A DNA stretch of 64,000 bases from Arachis hypogaea (Eukaryota; Streptophyta; Magnoliopsida; Fabales; Fabaceae). Numbering within the stretch: the first letter of the stretch is position 1; the number at the start of each line of letters is the position of its first letter. The notes beneath the pieces are model-generated. The model ran no database searches. It was not told the origin of the DNA and saw nothing but the letters and a program-made list of their open reading frames with translations. The position numbers were made by a program, and so were the translations under genes. The DNA lies in contig NC_092051.1 of assembly GCF_003086295.3 (NCBI RefSeq), positions 15,740,810 through 15,804,809 of the forward strand, in the 5' to 3' direction. Positions 12,433 to 23,985 of this stretch are shown here, piece by piece.

Positions 12433-12725
12433 CAAATCGATTATTAACTTTTTGTTATGCGGACATTTAAGTTTTTGAGAATTTAAAAACATATTTAAGT
12501 CTTTGATCTTTTTTAAATTTACACATATCGATTTTTGAGTCTAATTTATCTAATCGTATTAATTAGATTAGTACAACGAGAGTTACGTTTAATTTTTCTG
12601 TTAAATTTAACATACACAAGTGAATATGAAGAACCGAAATGTTCAAATTTTAGAAAAATAAGAATTTTTCAAATTTTTATAACTTAAGTATGTTCGATTA
12701 AAAGATTAAGGACTTATTTGTCATT
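12433..12725. mobile_element. Probable fold-back MITE
   Basis: The two halves are imperfect inverted copies. The left arm has AACAAATCGATTATTAAC and later CATTTAAGTTTTTGAGAA; the right arm, on the other strand, has GACAAATAAGTCCTTAATC and ACTTAAGTTATAAAAATT. The content resembles Mutator-type fold-backs such as 7243-7793. No clean target duplication could be fixed, so boundaries are approximate. Confidence 0.45.
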
Positions 12726-13214
12726 TAAAAAAAAAGAAAAAAGGGAGCCGAGACATAAATTAATAGTCGAAAATAAATCTGATACAATAGATCAGTTTCG
12801 CATCCAACCAACCAAATGACATGGCACAGAACTTTGCCCCCTAGAAAGAGACATGCTCTACTGTTTAAGCTTTCCAAAATCCATGGGAAAACAAATACTG
12901 TTAAACTAGAATGAACTTGGTCCGGTACAATGGTTTTCGCTTTCAGTAAGGAAATAATCAAAGTGGTACGCTTTAATCATATGCTAATGAGGAATAACTA
13001 TGTGAATTAGACTGACATCCCTTCCTCTTTCTCGGAAACTTCACTGGCTGACAAAATACGAGTGTGAAGTGTCCCAATAGGGTGCACATGGTCACGAAAT
13101 GAAACTCTTTTTGTTTATTGTTCTCTATATTGATTGCTGTCCTCGTGCACTTCTTACATTTGAATTTTCAAAGTTTTCTGGGTCGTAAATTGATCTTTAC
13201 TACAAAAGGAAACA
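12726..13214. other. Intergenic DNA, nothing recognised
   Basis: Contains a 78-codon minus-strand ORF without known features. No repeat ends, RNA gene or promoter could be supported. Confidence 0.4.
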
Positions 13215-13837
13215 ATCAGGTTTTACTTTCTTAGATTCACTCTTAATTAACCTTAGATCCTCCTGTTGGGTTCGAAGGTTTCCAAGACCTACAACTTGAA
13301 AATCTTTGTTAATACCAAATGGAGAAATCTGGCTCATCAATACTTTATATGTGATATTTGATGATATGTATCACTCCCTGGTTAATAACGAATTTGAATC
13401 ATCAATAAAACAGTTTTGCACATCCTTTACTTCAATCCATTATTCTACAAAGTTAATTTGCATTCCACTTTCTTTTTATCGAATGGATTACTTTGTTATG
13501 CAATATATTGGTTAAGTATTTTTCCTTTTTTTTTTTTCATTGTTTAGTAAGGTAATTTAAAGACAACTAGTATTTAAAAACTATATATATATATATATAT
13601 AAGGTGTGATACAAACTTCCAATTATATATATTATTCATAAAAGAAAAAATCTAGGAAAACTAGTATAATGATGATATGAAATTGTGAATAAGCAGATTA
13701 TTACTATTCAACAAGTGTGCTATCATCATGGGATTTCTCGTTAGTATAGATTATGATCAAGCTTTGAATAAACCCACGATCATTGTGCTTTATACCAAAC
13801 AACTAAATATATGTTAACTTAGTCAGATCCAACAGAG
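13215..13837 (+). repeat. Duplicated block, copy 1 (pairs with 49475-52740)
   Basis: From aatcaggttttactttc to about the cagagat just before the LINE start, this block aligns in order with sequence at 49475-49796, 50300-50419 and 52420-52740. Shared landmarks include cacatcctt, attccactttcttttt, tgcaatatattgg, gtgtgatacaaac, tttataccaaacaacta and tatgttaacttag. The second copy is interrupted by three elements that are absent here, so this copy holds empty sites. It includes a (TA)n tract at 13582-13601. Function is unknown; it could be an old repeat family or a local segmental duplication. Confidence 0.75.
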
Positions 13838-14040
13838 ATGGAGAACCTTGAGAACTCTCCTAGGATTTCAACGGAGGAAGGAGAAGATCTAGTACAACGC
13901 AGTACAAAAAGATCAAAACTCGTGGAGAGGTTGACCTTAACCAACCAAGCGATGACATGGAGAAGATCCTTCCACAGAGTAACGAGAAGCATCTTACAAA
14001 GAATCCCTGCTGACACCAACTAGTCCCTCAATAAAAGATG
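13838..14040 (+). pseudogene. LINE ORF1, N-terminal piece
   Basis: A Met-start reading frame of 61 codons, opening MENLENSPRISTEEGEDLVQ, runs toward the CACTA insertion site. Across the element, sequence continues at 24917 with tgacatcgcttgatgatat, which reads as acidic ORF1-like protein in another frame. A frame change lies within the last 40 bp before the insertion. Its role would be the RNA-binding ORF1 protein of a plant LINE. The assignment depends on the downstream part. Confidence 0.55.
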
Positions 14041-14055
14041 ATACGCTACAAGAAA

Positions 14056-14320
14056 AACGCTAAATATCATCCGATTTACTGTTGGAATTAGCATCAGATA
14101 TTAGCGGCTAATTTACCGACAGATTTTGGGTAGGATACAAGGTAGTTTATATTTTCCGAACTTATTTACCGTCATATTTTGCAATCTGACTGTGATTACT
14201 GACGCGAAATATTATTTTGTTGGCGCCACACTTATCGGCGGCTTTATCGGTGGTTTTCGCCGACGGTAAGTGGATTTAATGAAACGCTGTGTTGCCTCAA
14301 TTTACCGTTGGATGCAGTAA
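14056..14320 (+). repeat. CACTA left subterminal repeat zone
   Basis: Repeated degenerate motifs occur in both orientations: ccgatttactgttgg, accgacagatttt, accgtcatattttgc, cggcggctttatcggtgg, gccgacggtaagtgg, taccgttggatgc. The right counterpart (about 24600-24901) has taccaacggtaa, ccgacggtaact, taccgtcagattt, ctgccggtaaatccgacgg. Such arrays are the binding sites of the TNPA-type protein in CACTA elements. Confidence 0.75.
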
Positions 14321-14329
14321 AATGGTATA

Positions 14330-14634
14330 AGATTCAAACGTGAACCCTTTCTCTCTCACTTGTTCGAATTCCTCTCTCTCTTCTCTCTCTCCCTCCTCTG
14401 GTTTTCTCTCTCGCCACCCGTGTTCCGTCGTCGGAGGAGGGCCTGTCGGTGTTGCCGTCACCTGCTGGAGCTTCTGGTGCCACCGCCGCATCACGTGGTC
14501 GCCCCTGGAGTTGTCGGTCACTGTCGGGGAGGTTGGAAATGCTGCTGCTGTTCTTGGTGGCCATTATCGTCGGTGTCGCTATCACTACTGGTACCACCAC
14601 TGCTCCAACATCCGGCAACCATGATCAAAAGTAA
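14330..14634 (+). other. CACTA 5' leader exon (probably untranslated)
   Basis: A pyrimidine-rich then GC-rich block ends in AAAAGTAAGTTTGG, a good splice donor at about 14630, and is followed by T-rich intron-like DNA. Several overlapping ORFs exist in different frames with no domain. The pattern (CT-rich leader, donor, long T-rich intron before the transposase) matches a transposon leader rather than a gene. Confidence 0.5.
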
Positions 14635-15679
14635 GTTTGGCATAATTTTTAAATTTTATTAAGATTTTTACGTGAGTTTAGGATTTTTTGGTAGATAGTT
14701 TAGGAAATTATTATTTAAATTAGTATAATGAAGTTTGTGATTAGGATTTGGTATAATTTTTTTTATTGTTTTTTAAATTTTTGTAACTTTAGGATTTTGT
14801 TAGATATGTTACCAAATTACTGACTAAATTATGGTAATAGAGTTTGTGGTTAAGGTGTGGTTTAAAATTTTTATTAGTTTTCTTAGATTTTGTTGTAAGT
14901 ATAGGATTTTGTTATATACTTTATTATCAAATTATTGATTAAAATAGGGTAATGCAGATTGTGGTTAGGATTTGTTATGTTAATTTAATGCAAATAGAAA
15001 TTATAATTAAGTTAATGTATGTTAAGTAGGGTGAGATTAACATTGTTCGACTTTGTTTGGTTTGTTGAATTAATTAGTTTCACATAGTGAGTTTAATAAG
15101 TTTTTTTATTAAAATGGTGCTATTTCTCTGAGAATAATTGGATTTCGCTTCTTCCATATTTTGTGCATCCGTATTTCAGGTAGATTTTCTATCTCTAACT
15201 ATAATAAATTGTTTAAGTTTTATGCTTTACTTACTTTTTCTAGGATAGTGTTTTAGGACGGAAGTGGGAGAAGGTCGCGTAGAGGCGCCTTCTCGAAACC
15301 CTTGTTTGTTGAAAAATTGTGGAGTTATAAGAGGTTACGCACTAGAACGGCTAGGATTTGATATGTTATTGAATTTGTGTTTGTTCTAATACATGCATGC
15401 AGTTGTTTCCTTTGTGAAAATTGTTATATTTATTTGATGGATGTCTCTGAGTTAAGAAAAAGTTCTACCAAAGTTTCGTGCGATTTGATTTAAAAATTGT
15501 TTGGTTTGTAGAAGATTCTAATTATAGGATATGCTATGCTGGATTATGTAAAAACTTTAATAATTTTGTCTTGTTCATCGAATTCTAGGATGTGTGATTC
15601 AAAATGATTCCAAGTAATCATCTATGGATGTATGATAGAGATAAAAGTGGATGGGGGAATTAAAACTTTAATTCTTTAA
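14635..15679 (+). other. CACTA internal non-coding region (intron-like)
   Basis: T-rich plus-strand sequence with repeated ttaggattttgttatat motifs and no ORF. A TTTCAG acceptor-like site lies near 15173-15179, and about 15180-15330 is less T-rich and may be a second leader exon. No TNPA-like second gene was recognised. Confidence 0.4.
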
Positions 15680-16055
15680 GGTAGCGTTTAGTGGAGAGAC
15701 AGAGACGGAAAGACTGAGACTAAGAGACAGAGACTAAGAGATAGAGATTGAAATAAATTCCAGTATTCTGTTTGGTACAAAATGGGAGACAGAAATTGAA
15801 ATAAGAATGAAACTCTAATTTAATTTGTACAAAAGGTAAAATTGGAATTAATTAATTGAAATGAGGGTATTTTAGGTATAAAATGTTACTAAAGTTTCAG
15901 TCTCCATCTCTAAAAATTTTAGTCCCCTGTGTCCCCACTTTTTGGAGGTACTGAAATACTGAAATTTTGGAGACAGAGACAGAAATTTTAGTACCAATCT
16001 CTGAACCAACAAACATGATATTAAGTCTCAGTCTCTCAGTCTCTGTATCAATACC
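15680..16055. mobile_element. Harbinger/Tourist-like MITE inside the CACTA
   Basis: A 376-bp element flanked by TAA (15677-15679 and 16056-16058), with ends GGTAGCGTTT at the left and GTATCAATACC at the right. The subterminal zones are arrays of agagacagagac / gtctcagtctct running as inverted copies. The TIR start GGTAGCGTTT is shared with the larger element at 10475-11625. It sits immediately before the first recognisable transposase exon, so it may have interrupted the CACTA gene. Confidence 0.7.
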
Positions 16056-16058
16056 TAA

Positions 16059-19000
16059 GGGGGTTGAAGCTTTTTTTGGGCATGTGTGTAGCACAAAACC
16101 GTTTAGGTCTGAAGGGGTATCTAGTTGTCCATGTGAAAAGTGTCGGCTGACTGAGTGGTTAGGGCCTGCGGATATAACACTTCACCTTTACCGTAACGGG
16201 TTCAAGGATATGTATTGAATGTGGACGGAATACGGAGAAGTGGATGAACGGAAAATTAACCGGTCTAGCTTGAATTTCAATAAGTTTGACTGTCGATCAA
16301 TGAAGATTCGGGTCGAAAGAGAACTAAACATCAAATACATGACTTGGGAGGATAACCAACAGAGATACAACGAGATGGTATTTGATGCAACAGGTGTTAT
16401 GGAGTAGGAAGAGGCTGAACAAGAGCCTAACCCAAAGGCAAAGATATTTTATCATCTGTTAGAATATGCTACGAAACTGTTGTTTGAGGGAAGCATTCAT
16501 TCGGAGTTGTCTGCATGTGTTAGAATGATGACTATTGAGTCGGAGTAAAATTATACATAAGAGTATTTTGATAAGTGGGCCATCCTTTGCAACAAACTGG
16601 TACCTATCAGGATCTCTGGCATCCAACGAAACCACTACGAAACAAAGAAGCTAGTTTTGAAATTGGGTCTAAAGTCATTGAAAATTGATTGTTGTTTGAA
16701 TGGGTGCATGTTATATTACAAGGGGATGCAGACCTAACTGAATACAGATTCTGTAAATCACAAGGTTCCAAGTCGAGAGAGAATATATTGGTAAACACAG
16801 ATTAAAGAGAGTTCCAATGAAATGGATGCACTACTTGCCGTTGATCCCTAGGCTAAAATGATTGTTTTCATCGATAAGTTCGGCCCCTCATATGGCCTAA
16901 CATAGTAACAACAAGAGAGATGATGAAACTATGATGCATCTGTCACACGGCGAAGCCTGGAAGCATTTTGATAAGGTCCATCCTACATTTGTGAGCGAGC
17001 CTAGAAATGTTAGACTAAGTTTGTGCTCTGACGAGTTCGCATCAAACTCCAACTTCGGTAACGCATACTTGTGTTGGCCTGTAGTCGTGACATCTTATAA
17101 CCTGAGTCCCGAAATGTGCATGAAGGACCCATACATGTTCCTAACTTGTATCATACCTGGTCCTAGCAATCCAAAGGCGAAAATAAATGTCTTCTTGCAG
17201 CTCTCGGTGAATGAGTTAAAGGAGTTGTGGATTGATGATATAGAAACGTATGATATTTCAATGAAAATAAACTTTCAATTGCGGGATGCCTTGATGTGGA
17301 CCATTAATGACTTTCCTGCATATGGCATGTTGTCAAGTTGGTCCACTCAGGGCAGAATGACATGCCCTATTTGTATGAAGGATATGGAAGCATTTTGGTT
17401 GTCGAATGATGGTAAGAATTTGTGGTTTGATTGCCATCGAAGATTTCTCGACTATAATAATCCTTTTCAGTGTAATAGGGACTCGTTCAAAAAGAATACA
17501 ATTGAACACAAAGAGTCACCCGTAAAGTTGAATGGTAGGCAAGTTTGGCATCGTGTCAGTAGAATCTCAAGGATCGTCACAAACAGGACATATTTGAGAC
17601 GTCTGGGATATGGAAGGGATCATAATTGGACTAAACAGAGTATATTTTGGGAGTTGCCTTATTGGAGAGACAACTTGGTTCGACATTGTTTTGATGTGAT
17701 GCAGATTGAGAAAAACGTGTTCGATAATATCATGCACACAATAATGGACGATGAACGAACAAGGGATAACAATAAGGCACGGTTAGACTTGATGGACATT
17801 TACAGATAGCCAGATCTGAACTTAAGGAGACTTGATAAAGGGCGGTGGGCTAAACTAAATACAGTGTTCGCTCTAACGAAGGAGCAGAGACAAAATGTTT
17901 GTAGGTAGATTAGGAAATTGAGGTTTTCTGATGGTTATGCCTCTAACTTGAGCAAGTGTGCGAATGTGTACAGGACAGGCTTACTGGGTTGAAGAGCCAT
18001 GATTGTCACGTTTTCATAGAGTCTTTGCTTTCGGTCCCATTTAGAGAACTTTCAACCAACATCTGAAAACCCCTCACAGAAATAAGTGAGTTCTTTAGGG
18101 AGTTATGTGCTACCAAACTTAGCATTAATGATCCCATAGTCATGGACAGGAACATTCCTATCCTACTTTGTAAGCTAGAGAGGATATTCCCTCCATCCTT
18201 TTTTGACATTATGGAGCACTTAACAGTACACCTACCATACGAAACAATATTGTGTGGGCCAGTACAATTTTAGTGGATGCATCCATTTAAGAGGATGATT
18301 GGTTCATTCAAGCGCACCGAGAAGAACAGAGCTCGGATTGAGGGCAGCATCTGCAAAGCATTCCTAGCTAAGGGAATAGTCGCATTTTCCTCATTCTATT
18401 TTCATCCTCAAGTTGAGTCACGTAGAACAAGGGTTGCAAGGAACGATGAGAGGGGACAATCATCGTCAAGTGGAACAATATACCCAATCTTTGCCCCGAA
18501 GGAGTTGTAATGGGTGCGGGCAGTCATTACTGGTTAGAGCAGAAGAAAATCGATGCTGCACATTTGCATGCGTTGTTTAACTATGACCGGATTTTACTGT
18601 ACTTCATGTGAGTTTATTAAGTCGTCGTAAATATTGCAATTAGTAACATTCTAACTTTTTAATGTAATCAAAACTTCTTTATCCTATTCTATCATACATG
18701 TTATTCCAAGAGGTAAATCCTGATACCTTATTGAACAACTTTTCACATTAGTTTAGAGAATATGTCAGCGTGTATCTAAGTGACACAATAGATTCAGAAC
18801 TAGTTGCATTTAGTTCAGTCCAATGAATAAGGGCACTAGATACCCAATGCACACTGTTAATGGATATTGGTTCCATACCTTACAGTGGTCGATAGGGAAG
18901 AAAACTGATAACACTGGAGTTTGGGTTCGTGGGGATTCAGATGGTTTAGTGTGTTGCATAACATAATTGAGTTAGAGTATTTCTGTCGTACTACATACAA

Positions 19001-19492
19001 GGTGTGTGTGTTTCAATGTGAATGGTATGATGACACAATGACTATGATATCACTGAAGTTAATGTAATTAGAAAGTATAGGCACTACGATCCTTTTATTC
19101 TACCTCAAAATGCACGACATGTGTACTTTTTGCCTTATCCGGGTTCATGCAAGTCTAGTTGGATTGTTGTGGTTAAGACTAAGTCAAGATGCCGCATCGA
19201 GTCTGATGATATGACAGAGGGTCAGGAACCTTACAAGATTGATGACCCAATCCCTTTGAAAATAGTGGTTGATACCGGTGAGCCGATTATCCTTAGCTCT
19301 ACTGTTAGGGATGATGATATCATTGACCTTGGATTACAAGATGACGCACTACCACAATAGGACAAAGATCTTGAAGAAGAAGACAGGGTCGACATGAACG
19401 AAGAAGAGGAAGATGAGTTCGATGATAAAAAAACTACCTCGGAAGAGGATGAGGATGGTGAACCAGAGAAAGAAGATGATGAATCTGAATAA
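16059..19492 (+). pseudogene. CACTA tnp2-type transposase, broken
   Basis: Domains occur in family order. The Transpos_assoc region (about 16080-16250) contains CPCEKC and HLYRNGF, followed by an in-frame TGA and then MWTEYGEVDE. Next are a degenerate part with RVPMKWMHYLP (about 16810-16850), then the open tnp2 core of 292 codons at 16931-17809 (CPICMKDM, FDCHRRFL, LPYWRDNLVRHCFDVMQIEK). A DUF4218-like part follows at about 18000-18510 (MHPFKRMIGSFKRTEKNRAR), with a stop just before it. A DUF4216-like part spans about 18850-19357 (VYFLPYPG, WIVVVKTKSR). The acidic tail DLEEEDRVDMNEEEEDEFDD ends at 19490-19492, after a stop at 19358-19360. Such proteins cut and rejoin CACTA ends. Multiple stops and shifts make this copy inactive. 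Confidence 0.85.
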
Positions 19493-19819
19493 GGTTAATG
19501 TAAATATAGTTCTATGATATGTAAAATTCTTTACCAAACATTGAAAATAATGTATTGTAATTAACATTGTTTCTGATATATCAATTACTAGGGGTGTTCA
19601 AAACCGATCCGGACCGAACTAAACCGATAGACCGAACCGAAAAAACCGAAAACCGAATTAACCGAAGACCGAAAAAACCAAAAAAAGTGATGTTTTACGG
19701 TTTTTATGTGGTTCGGTTCGGTTTTCAATTCTTGCCACCAAAACCCTAACCGAACCGAACCGGTTCTTCAGAAAACCCTAAAATTAAAACTACCCCAACC
19801 CCACCCCCATACCCCCACC

Positions 19820-20239
19820 CCCCCAAACGCGTTACACTTACAGCAGCTGCGCGAGTCCCTCCCCTCCCCAGCTCCCCCCATGGAAACCTAACCCTGCCGC
19901 CCAAACCCCAGATTGGAGCCACCACCCACGCACCCACACACCCAAACGGCCAGCAGTCACCCACCTTCTTCACTCCTTGTCCTTGATACTCGAAGTCGAA
20001 GGTAGCAGTCACCCACTCACCGCGAACACGAAGACGAAGACCCAGTCACCCACCCACCCACAGGACCTCCGACCTCACCACCTCCGACGTCACCGCCTCC
20101 ACCCAGAAAGCCTCCACCCAGCAGCGTTTCTGGGTTCTGTAGGGTCACCTCACCACCTCCGACCTCGCCGCCTCCACCCAGAAAGCCTCCCACCCAGCCA
20201 CCGATTCAAGTGCATATGGAGCCCAAGCCATCTATTCAG
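19820..20239 (+). other. hAT leader exon
   Basis: A C-rich block ends at a CAG/GTAAAC splice donor at about 20239-20240. The intron then extends to about 21649, where TATGTAG precedes the exon with the transposase ATG. ORFs here (about 19706-19891, 19977-20243) are proline/histidine-rich by composition, with no domain. It includes two copies of a CCACCTCCGACC segment and of an AGAAAGCCTCCA segment, an internal duplication of about 60 bp. Confidence 0.5.
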
Positions 20240-20299
20240 GTAAACTTTACTTATGCATTCTTGCCTTGTTGTTGGTATTGCTGCTTGGTGCTTGCTGGT

Positions 20300-20410
20300 T
20301 AATGGTTATTGTTCAATGTTCAGTTTGTTCAGTTTGTTCAGTTTGTGACTTTGTTCAATGTTCAGTTTGTTCAGTTTGTTCAATGTTCAGTTTGTTCAGT
20401 TTGTTCAGGT
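20300..20410 (+). repeat. Minisatellite of ttgttcag units
   Basis: About ten tandem or near-tandem copies of cagtttgttcag/aatgttcag at the start of the hAT leader intron. It is simple-sequence expansion, not coding. Confidence 0.7.
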
Positions 20411-20649
20411 TAGTTTAATCATCTTTTTTTGTACGTTAGGATCTAGGAGTTCAATTTTAATATAAAGATTGATAGAATTGAATAGATTTAACCTGAAAAA
20501 TGATGTTAGGGATCTAGTTCAATTTTAATATAATCAATTAATCATTAACATAATTTAACCTGAAAAATAGTTTATAAGTAATGTTTACCATTTATAGGAT
20601 CAAAGTTTTGAATTTGGCTTCTAAAATAGAGGCTTTCAGTTTCTGGTTC

Positions 20650-21560
20650 CTTGCTTGTTTATTGTTTGGTTTATTGCTGTTTATTGCCAAGTTCAATTTG
20701 TTGGTATAAAGGTTTATTGCTTGTTCATTGCTTGTTTGGTTCATTGCTGGTTTAATTTGAGATTATCAAGTTTTGTTCTGTTTAGTGTTTAATTTGCCAA
20801 GTTCAATTTGTTCATTGCCAAGTTCAATTTGTAAATTCTGTTTAGTGTTTATTGCTGCCTTGCTGGTTTAATTTGTTCATTGCTTGTTCACATTATCAAG
20901 TGCCAATTCTGTTTGGTTTATAGCTGGTTTAGGGCTGGTTCATTGCTTGTTTATTGTTTGGTTCATTGCTGTTTATTGCCAAGTTCAATTTGTTGGTATA
21001 ATGGTTTATTGCTTGTTCATTGCTTGTTTGGTTCATTGCTGGTTTAATTTGAGATTATCAAGTTTTGTTCTGTTTAGTGTTTAATTTGCCAAGTTCAATT
21101 TGTTCATTGCCAAGTTCAATTTGCAAATTCTGTTTAGTGTTTATTGCTGCCTTGCTGGTTTAATTTGTTCATTGCTTGTTCACATTATCAAGTGCCAATT
21201 CTGTTTGGTTTATTGCTGGTTTAGGGCTGGTTCATTACTTGTTTATTGTTTGGTTTATTGCTGTTTATTGCCAAGTTCAATTTGTTGGTATAATGGTTTA
21301 TTGCTTGTTCATTGCTTGTTTGGTTCATTGCTGGTTTAATTTGAGATTATCAAGTTTTATTCTGTTTAGTGTTTAATTTGCCAAGTTCAATTTGTTCATT
21401 GCCAAGTTCAATTTGCAAATTCTGTTTAGTGTTTATTGCTGCCTTGCTGGTTTAATTTGTTCATTGCTTGTTCACATTATCAAGTGCCAATTCTGTTTGG
21501 TTTATTGCTGGTTTAGGGCTAGTTCATTGCTTGTTTATTGTTTGGTTTATTGCTTGTTCA
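20650..21560 (+). repeat. 292-bp tandem repeat, about 3 copies, in the hAT leader intron
   Basis: The segment from about 20905 (tctgtttggtttatagctgg) to 21196 is repeated at 21197-21488. It is preceded by a nearly full copy from about 20650 and followed by a partial copy to about 21560. The copies look very similar by eye. Each unit is itself built of ttgcttgttcattg-like motifs. The repeated open frames here are products of the repeat, because the same peptide recurs at a 292-bp spacing. Confidence 0.85.
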
Positions 21561-21668
21561 TTGCTTGTTTGCATTATCAAGTTTTGTTCTGTTTTGTTTA
21601 TTGCTTGTTTATTGCTGGTTAATGGTTATTGCTTGTTTATGTAGTTTGACGTTAGTTCAAGTGAGAAT

Positions 21669-23842
21669 ATGGGCGACACTGGATTGCCTCCAGTTCCTAT
21701 TCCGAATGAATCAACAACCATCAGATCTCCGACTGCTTTGCCTCCTGTGCCATCTCCTCAACGAAACACAAGGAAGCTTGCTAGTAGAGGCCGAGGGAAA
21801 AGGCGGGCTGTTGAAGAAGCTCCTGTTGATGACTCTGTTGAAACTAAGACCGACGAAGGTAAGAGAAAACCTTCTAGACCTAGGTCTTGGACATGGGATC
21901 ACTTTACTAAAGATGAAACTAGTAATCCACAGTATCATAGAGCTAAATGTAATTGGTGTGGGGCTAGTTATGCATGTGATACACATAAAAATGGCACTAG
22001 TAACATGAAAAATCACTTGTTATCGCAATGCAAAAAATTTCCAAAGGAGGCATTAGATCCTACCCAAAAGATTCTTTGTTTTCAAGATGTGGTAAAAGAT
22101 GATAGGAAAGGGATAGGTAGTTCACTTTCTGCCGTGTCATTTGATGTTGATCGTTGTAGACAAGCGCTTGCTAGAATGATTATTGTGGATGAATTGCCTT
22201 TTTCGCATGTTGAGGGGGAGGGTTTTCGTTATTATACGAGTTGTTTGCAACCCAAGTTTCCAATTCCTGGAAGGCTCACAGTTGCTAGGGATTGTTGGAA
22301 GCTTTATTTGAATGAAAAAATTAAGTTGAAGTCTATTTTCTCTCAACCAAATCAAAATGTTTGTTTGACAACTGATTGTTGGTCATCTGTGCAAAACTTA
22401 AACTATCTTTGCCTTACTGCTCATTACATTGATGCTAATTGGAAGTTGCAAAAAAGAATCTTGAATTTTTGTGCTATCAAGAATCACAAGGGAGAAACAA
22501 TTGGTAGGAAGATTGAGAGATGTTTGTTGAGTTGGGGATATCCCGGGTTTTTTCTATCACTGTTGATAATGCTAGTTCAAATGATGTTGTACTTTCTTAC
22601 TTGAAAAATAGAATGGAGGATTGGAACTCACATCCATTAAGGGGAGAGTTTTTACATGTTAGATGTTGTGCTCATATTTTAAATCTTGTTGTGAATGATG
22701 GGTTGAGAGAAATACATGAGTCAATTTTAAAGATTAGTAATGCGGTTCGACATGTGCGTGCATCACCTGGTCGTACTGAGAGGTTTAAAACTATGATTAA
22801 GGAAGCTAGAATTCTGAAAAAAGGCACTGTCCATTTAAATGTTCCTACCAGGTGGAACTCTACCTTTTTAATGCTTGAAAGTGCTTTGAAGTTTCAAAAG
22901 GCATTTAAACGTTTGGGGGAGAGAGATTCTGAGTTTGCTATGATGGCTGGTGGGATTCCTAGGTCTGAGGATTGGGAGAATGCAAGGCATTTTGTCAAGT
23001 TTTTAAAAATATTTTATGAGGTTACTAACAAAGTTTCTGGTTCAATGTTTGTGACATCTTCTCAATACTTTAATGACTTTTGTAAAATATTGTCTACACT
23101 TAAGCATTGGATGTGAAGCTTAGATACGGTACTTTCAAGCATGGCTGAGAAAATGAAGTCCAAGTATGATAAGTATTGGGGAAATATAAAGAATACAAAC
23201 ATGATGATTTTCATTGCAGTTGTTCTTGATCCTAGGTATAAGCTTCAATTGATTAAGTGGAGTTTTGAAAAGTTGTATGAAAAAGAAGATGCTGAATTTT
23301 TAACTTCAAAGGTGAAGGAGACGCTTTTCAAGGTGTTTGATAGCTACAGGCTGTTTGGTGGTAACTATCAAAGGTCTACTCGGCAAGATCCTCCTGAAAT
23401 TAGCACACAAGAGCTTGAGGCACATGAAACTTCTTTTGCTATGGAATTTGAGAAGGAAATGCAATTCAATGAGAGTGTTAACAAGAATGAGGTGGAGTTA
23501 TATCTTATGGAGTCATTAGAGAAGAGTGGCGTGCAATTTGACATTCTAAATTGGTGGAAAGTGAATTCCACTAAATTTCCAATTCTTGGGGGGATTGCAA
23601 GAGACGTCTTAGCCATGCCAGTTTCCACAGTTGCTTCAGAATCGGCATTTAGTACTGGAGGAAGGGTGTTGAATAATTATAGGAGTTCTCTAACTCCGAT
23701 GACAGCTGAAGCATTAATTTGTACCCAAAATTGGCTCCGAAACTCTCCAAAACTTGTCCTTGAGGAACTCATCGAGGAATTGGAGAAGTTAGAATTAGGT
23801 ACGGTTAAGTTTCTACTTATAATTTTCTTTATTTTAATCTAG
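21669..23842 (+). pseudogene. hAT (Ac-type) transposase, one frameshift and one nonsense
   Basis: Starts at ATG 21669. The first frame runs to about residue 290: a BED-type zinc finger (C-x2-C in KCNWCGASY and H-x5-C in HLLSQC, about residues 100-120), then the start of the RNase H-like core with TTDCWSS. Near 22540 the frame shifts by one base; the reading continues in the 22520-23116 frame with FSITVDNASSND, HVRCCAHILNLVV and VPTRWNSTF. An in-frame TGA at 23114-23116 interrupts it, and the same frame resumes to 23842. That part contains AVVLDPRYKL and the hAT C-terminal dimerisation domain with VASESAFSTGGRVLN. The frame reads into an intron after LEKLELG/GTACGG, so a short last exon probably lies near 24046. 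It would bind the TIRs and excise the element, but is inactive as it stands. Confidence 0.9.
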
Positions 23843-23936
23843 TTTTTATTAATATATATTATTTGTTATGATTGTTTCTGGTGTTGAGTCTAATTAAAGT
23901 ACATCTTGTTAAGTTTTATGGTATGAATTGTTGTCC

Positions 23937-23937
<1 letters not shown>

Positions 23938-23985
<48 letters not shown>
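23938..23985 (+). repeat. (ATT)16 microsatellite
   Basis: Sixteen uninterrupted ATT units in the 3' part of the hAT, inside the presumed last intron. Probably length-polymorphic. Confidence 0.9.

Noticed and set aside
14340..14662. Overlapping Ser/Cys/Pro-rich ORFs near the CACTA left end
   Set aside because: Several frames are open at once in a GC-rich leader block that ends at a splice donor; none has a domain.
16140..16200. tRNA-like look of tggttagggcctgcgg
   Set aside because: No cloverleaf, B-box or acceptor stem could be built, and the stretch codes for the conserved HLYRNGF region of the CACTA protein.
20884..21622. Series of open frames encoding similar hydrophobic peptides (MFTLSSANSVWFIAGLGLVH and relatives)
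   Set aside because: They recur at exactly 292-bp spacing because they lie in the tandem repeat of the hAT leader intron; composition mimics membrane protein but is low-complexity.
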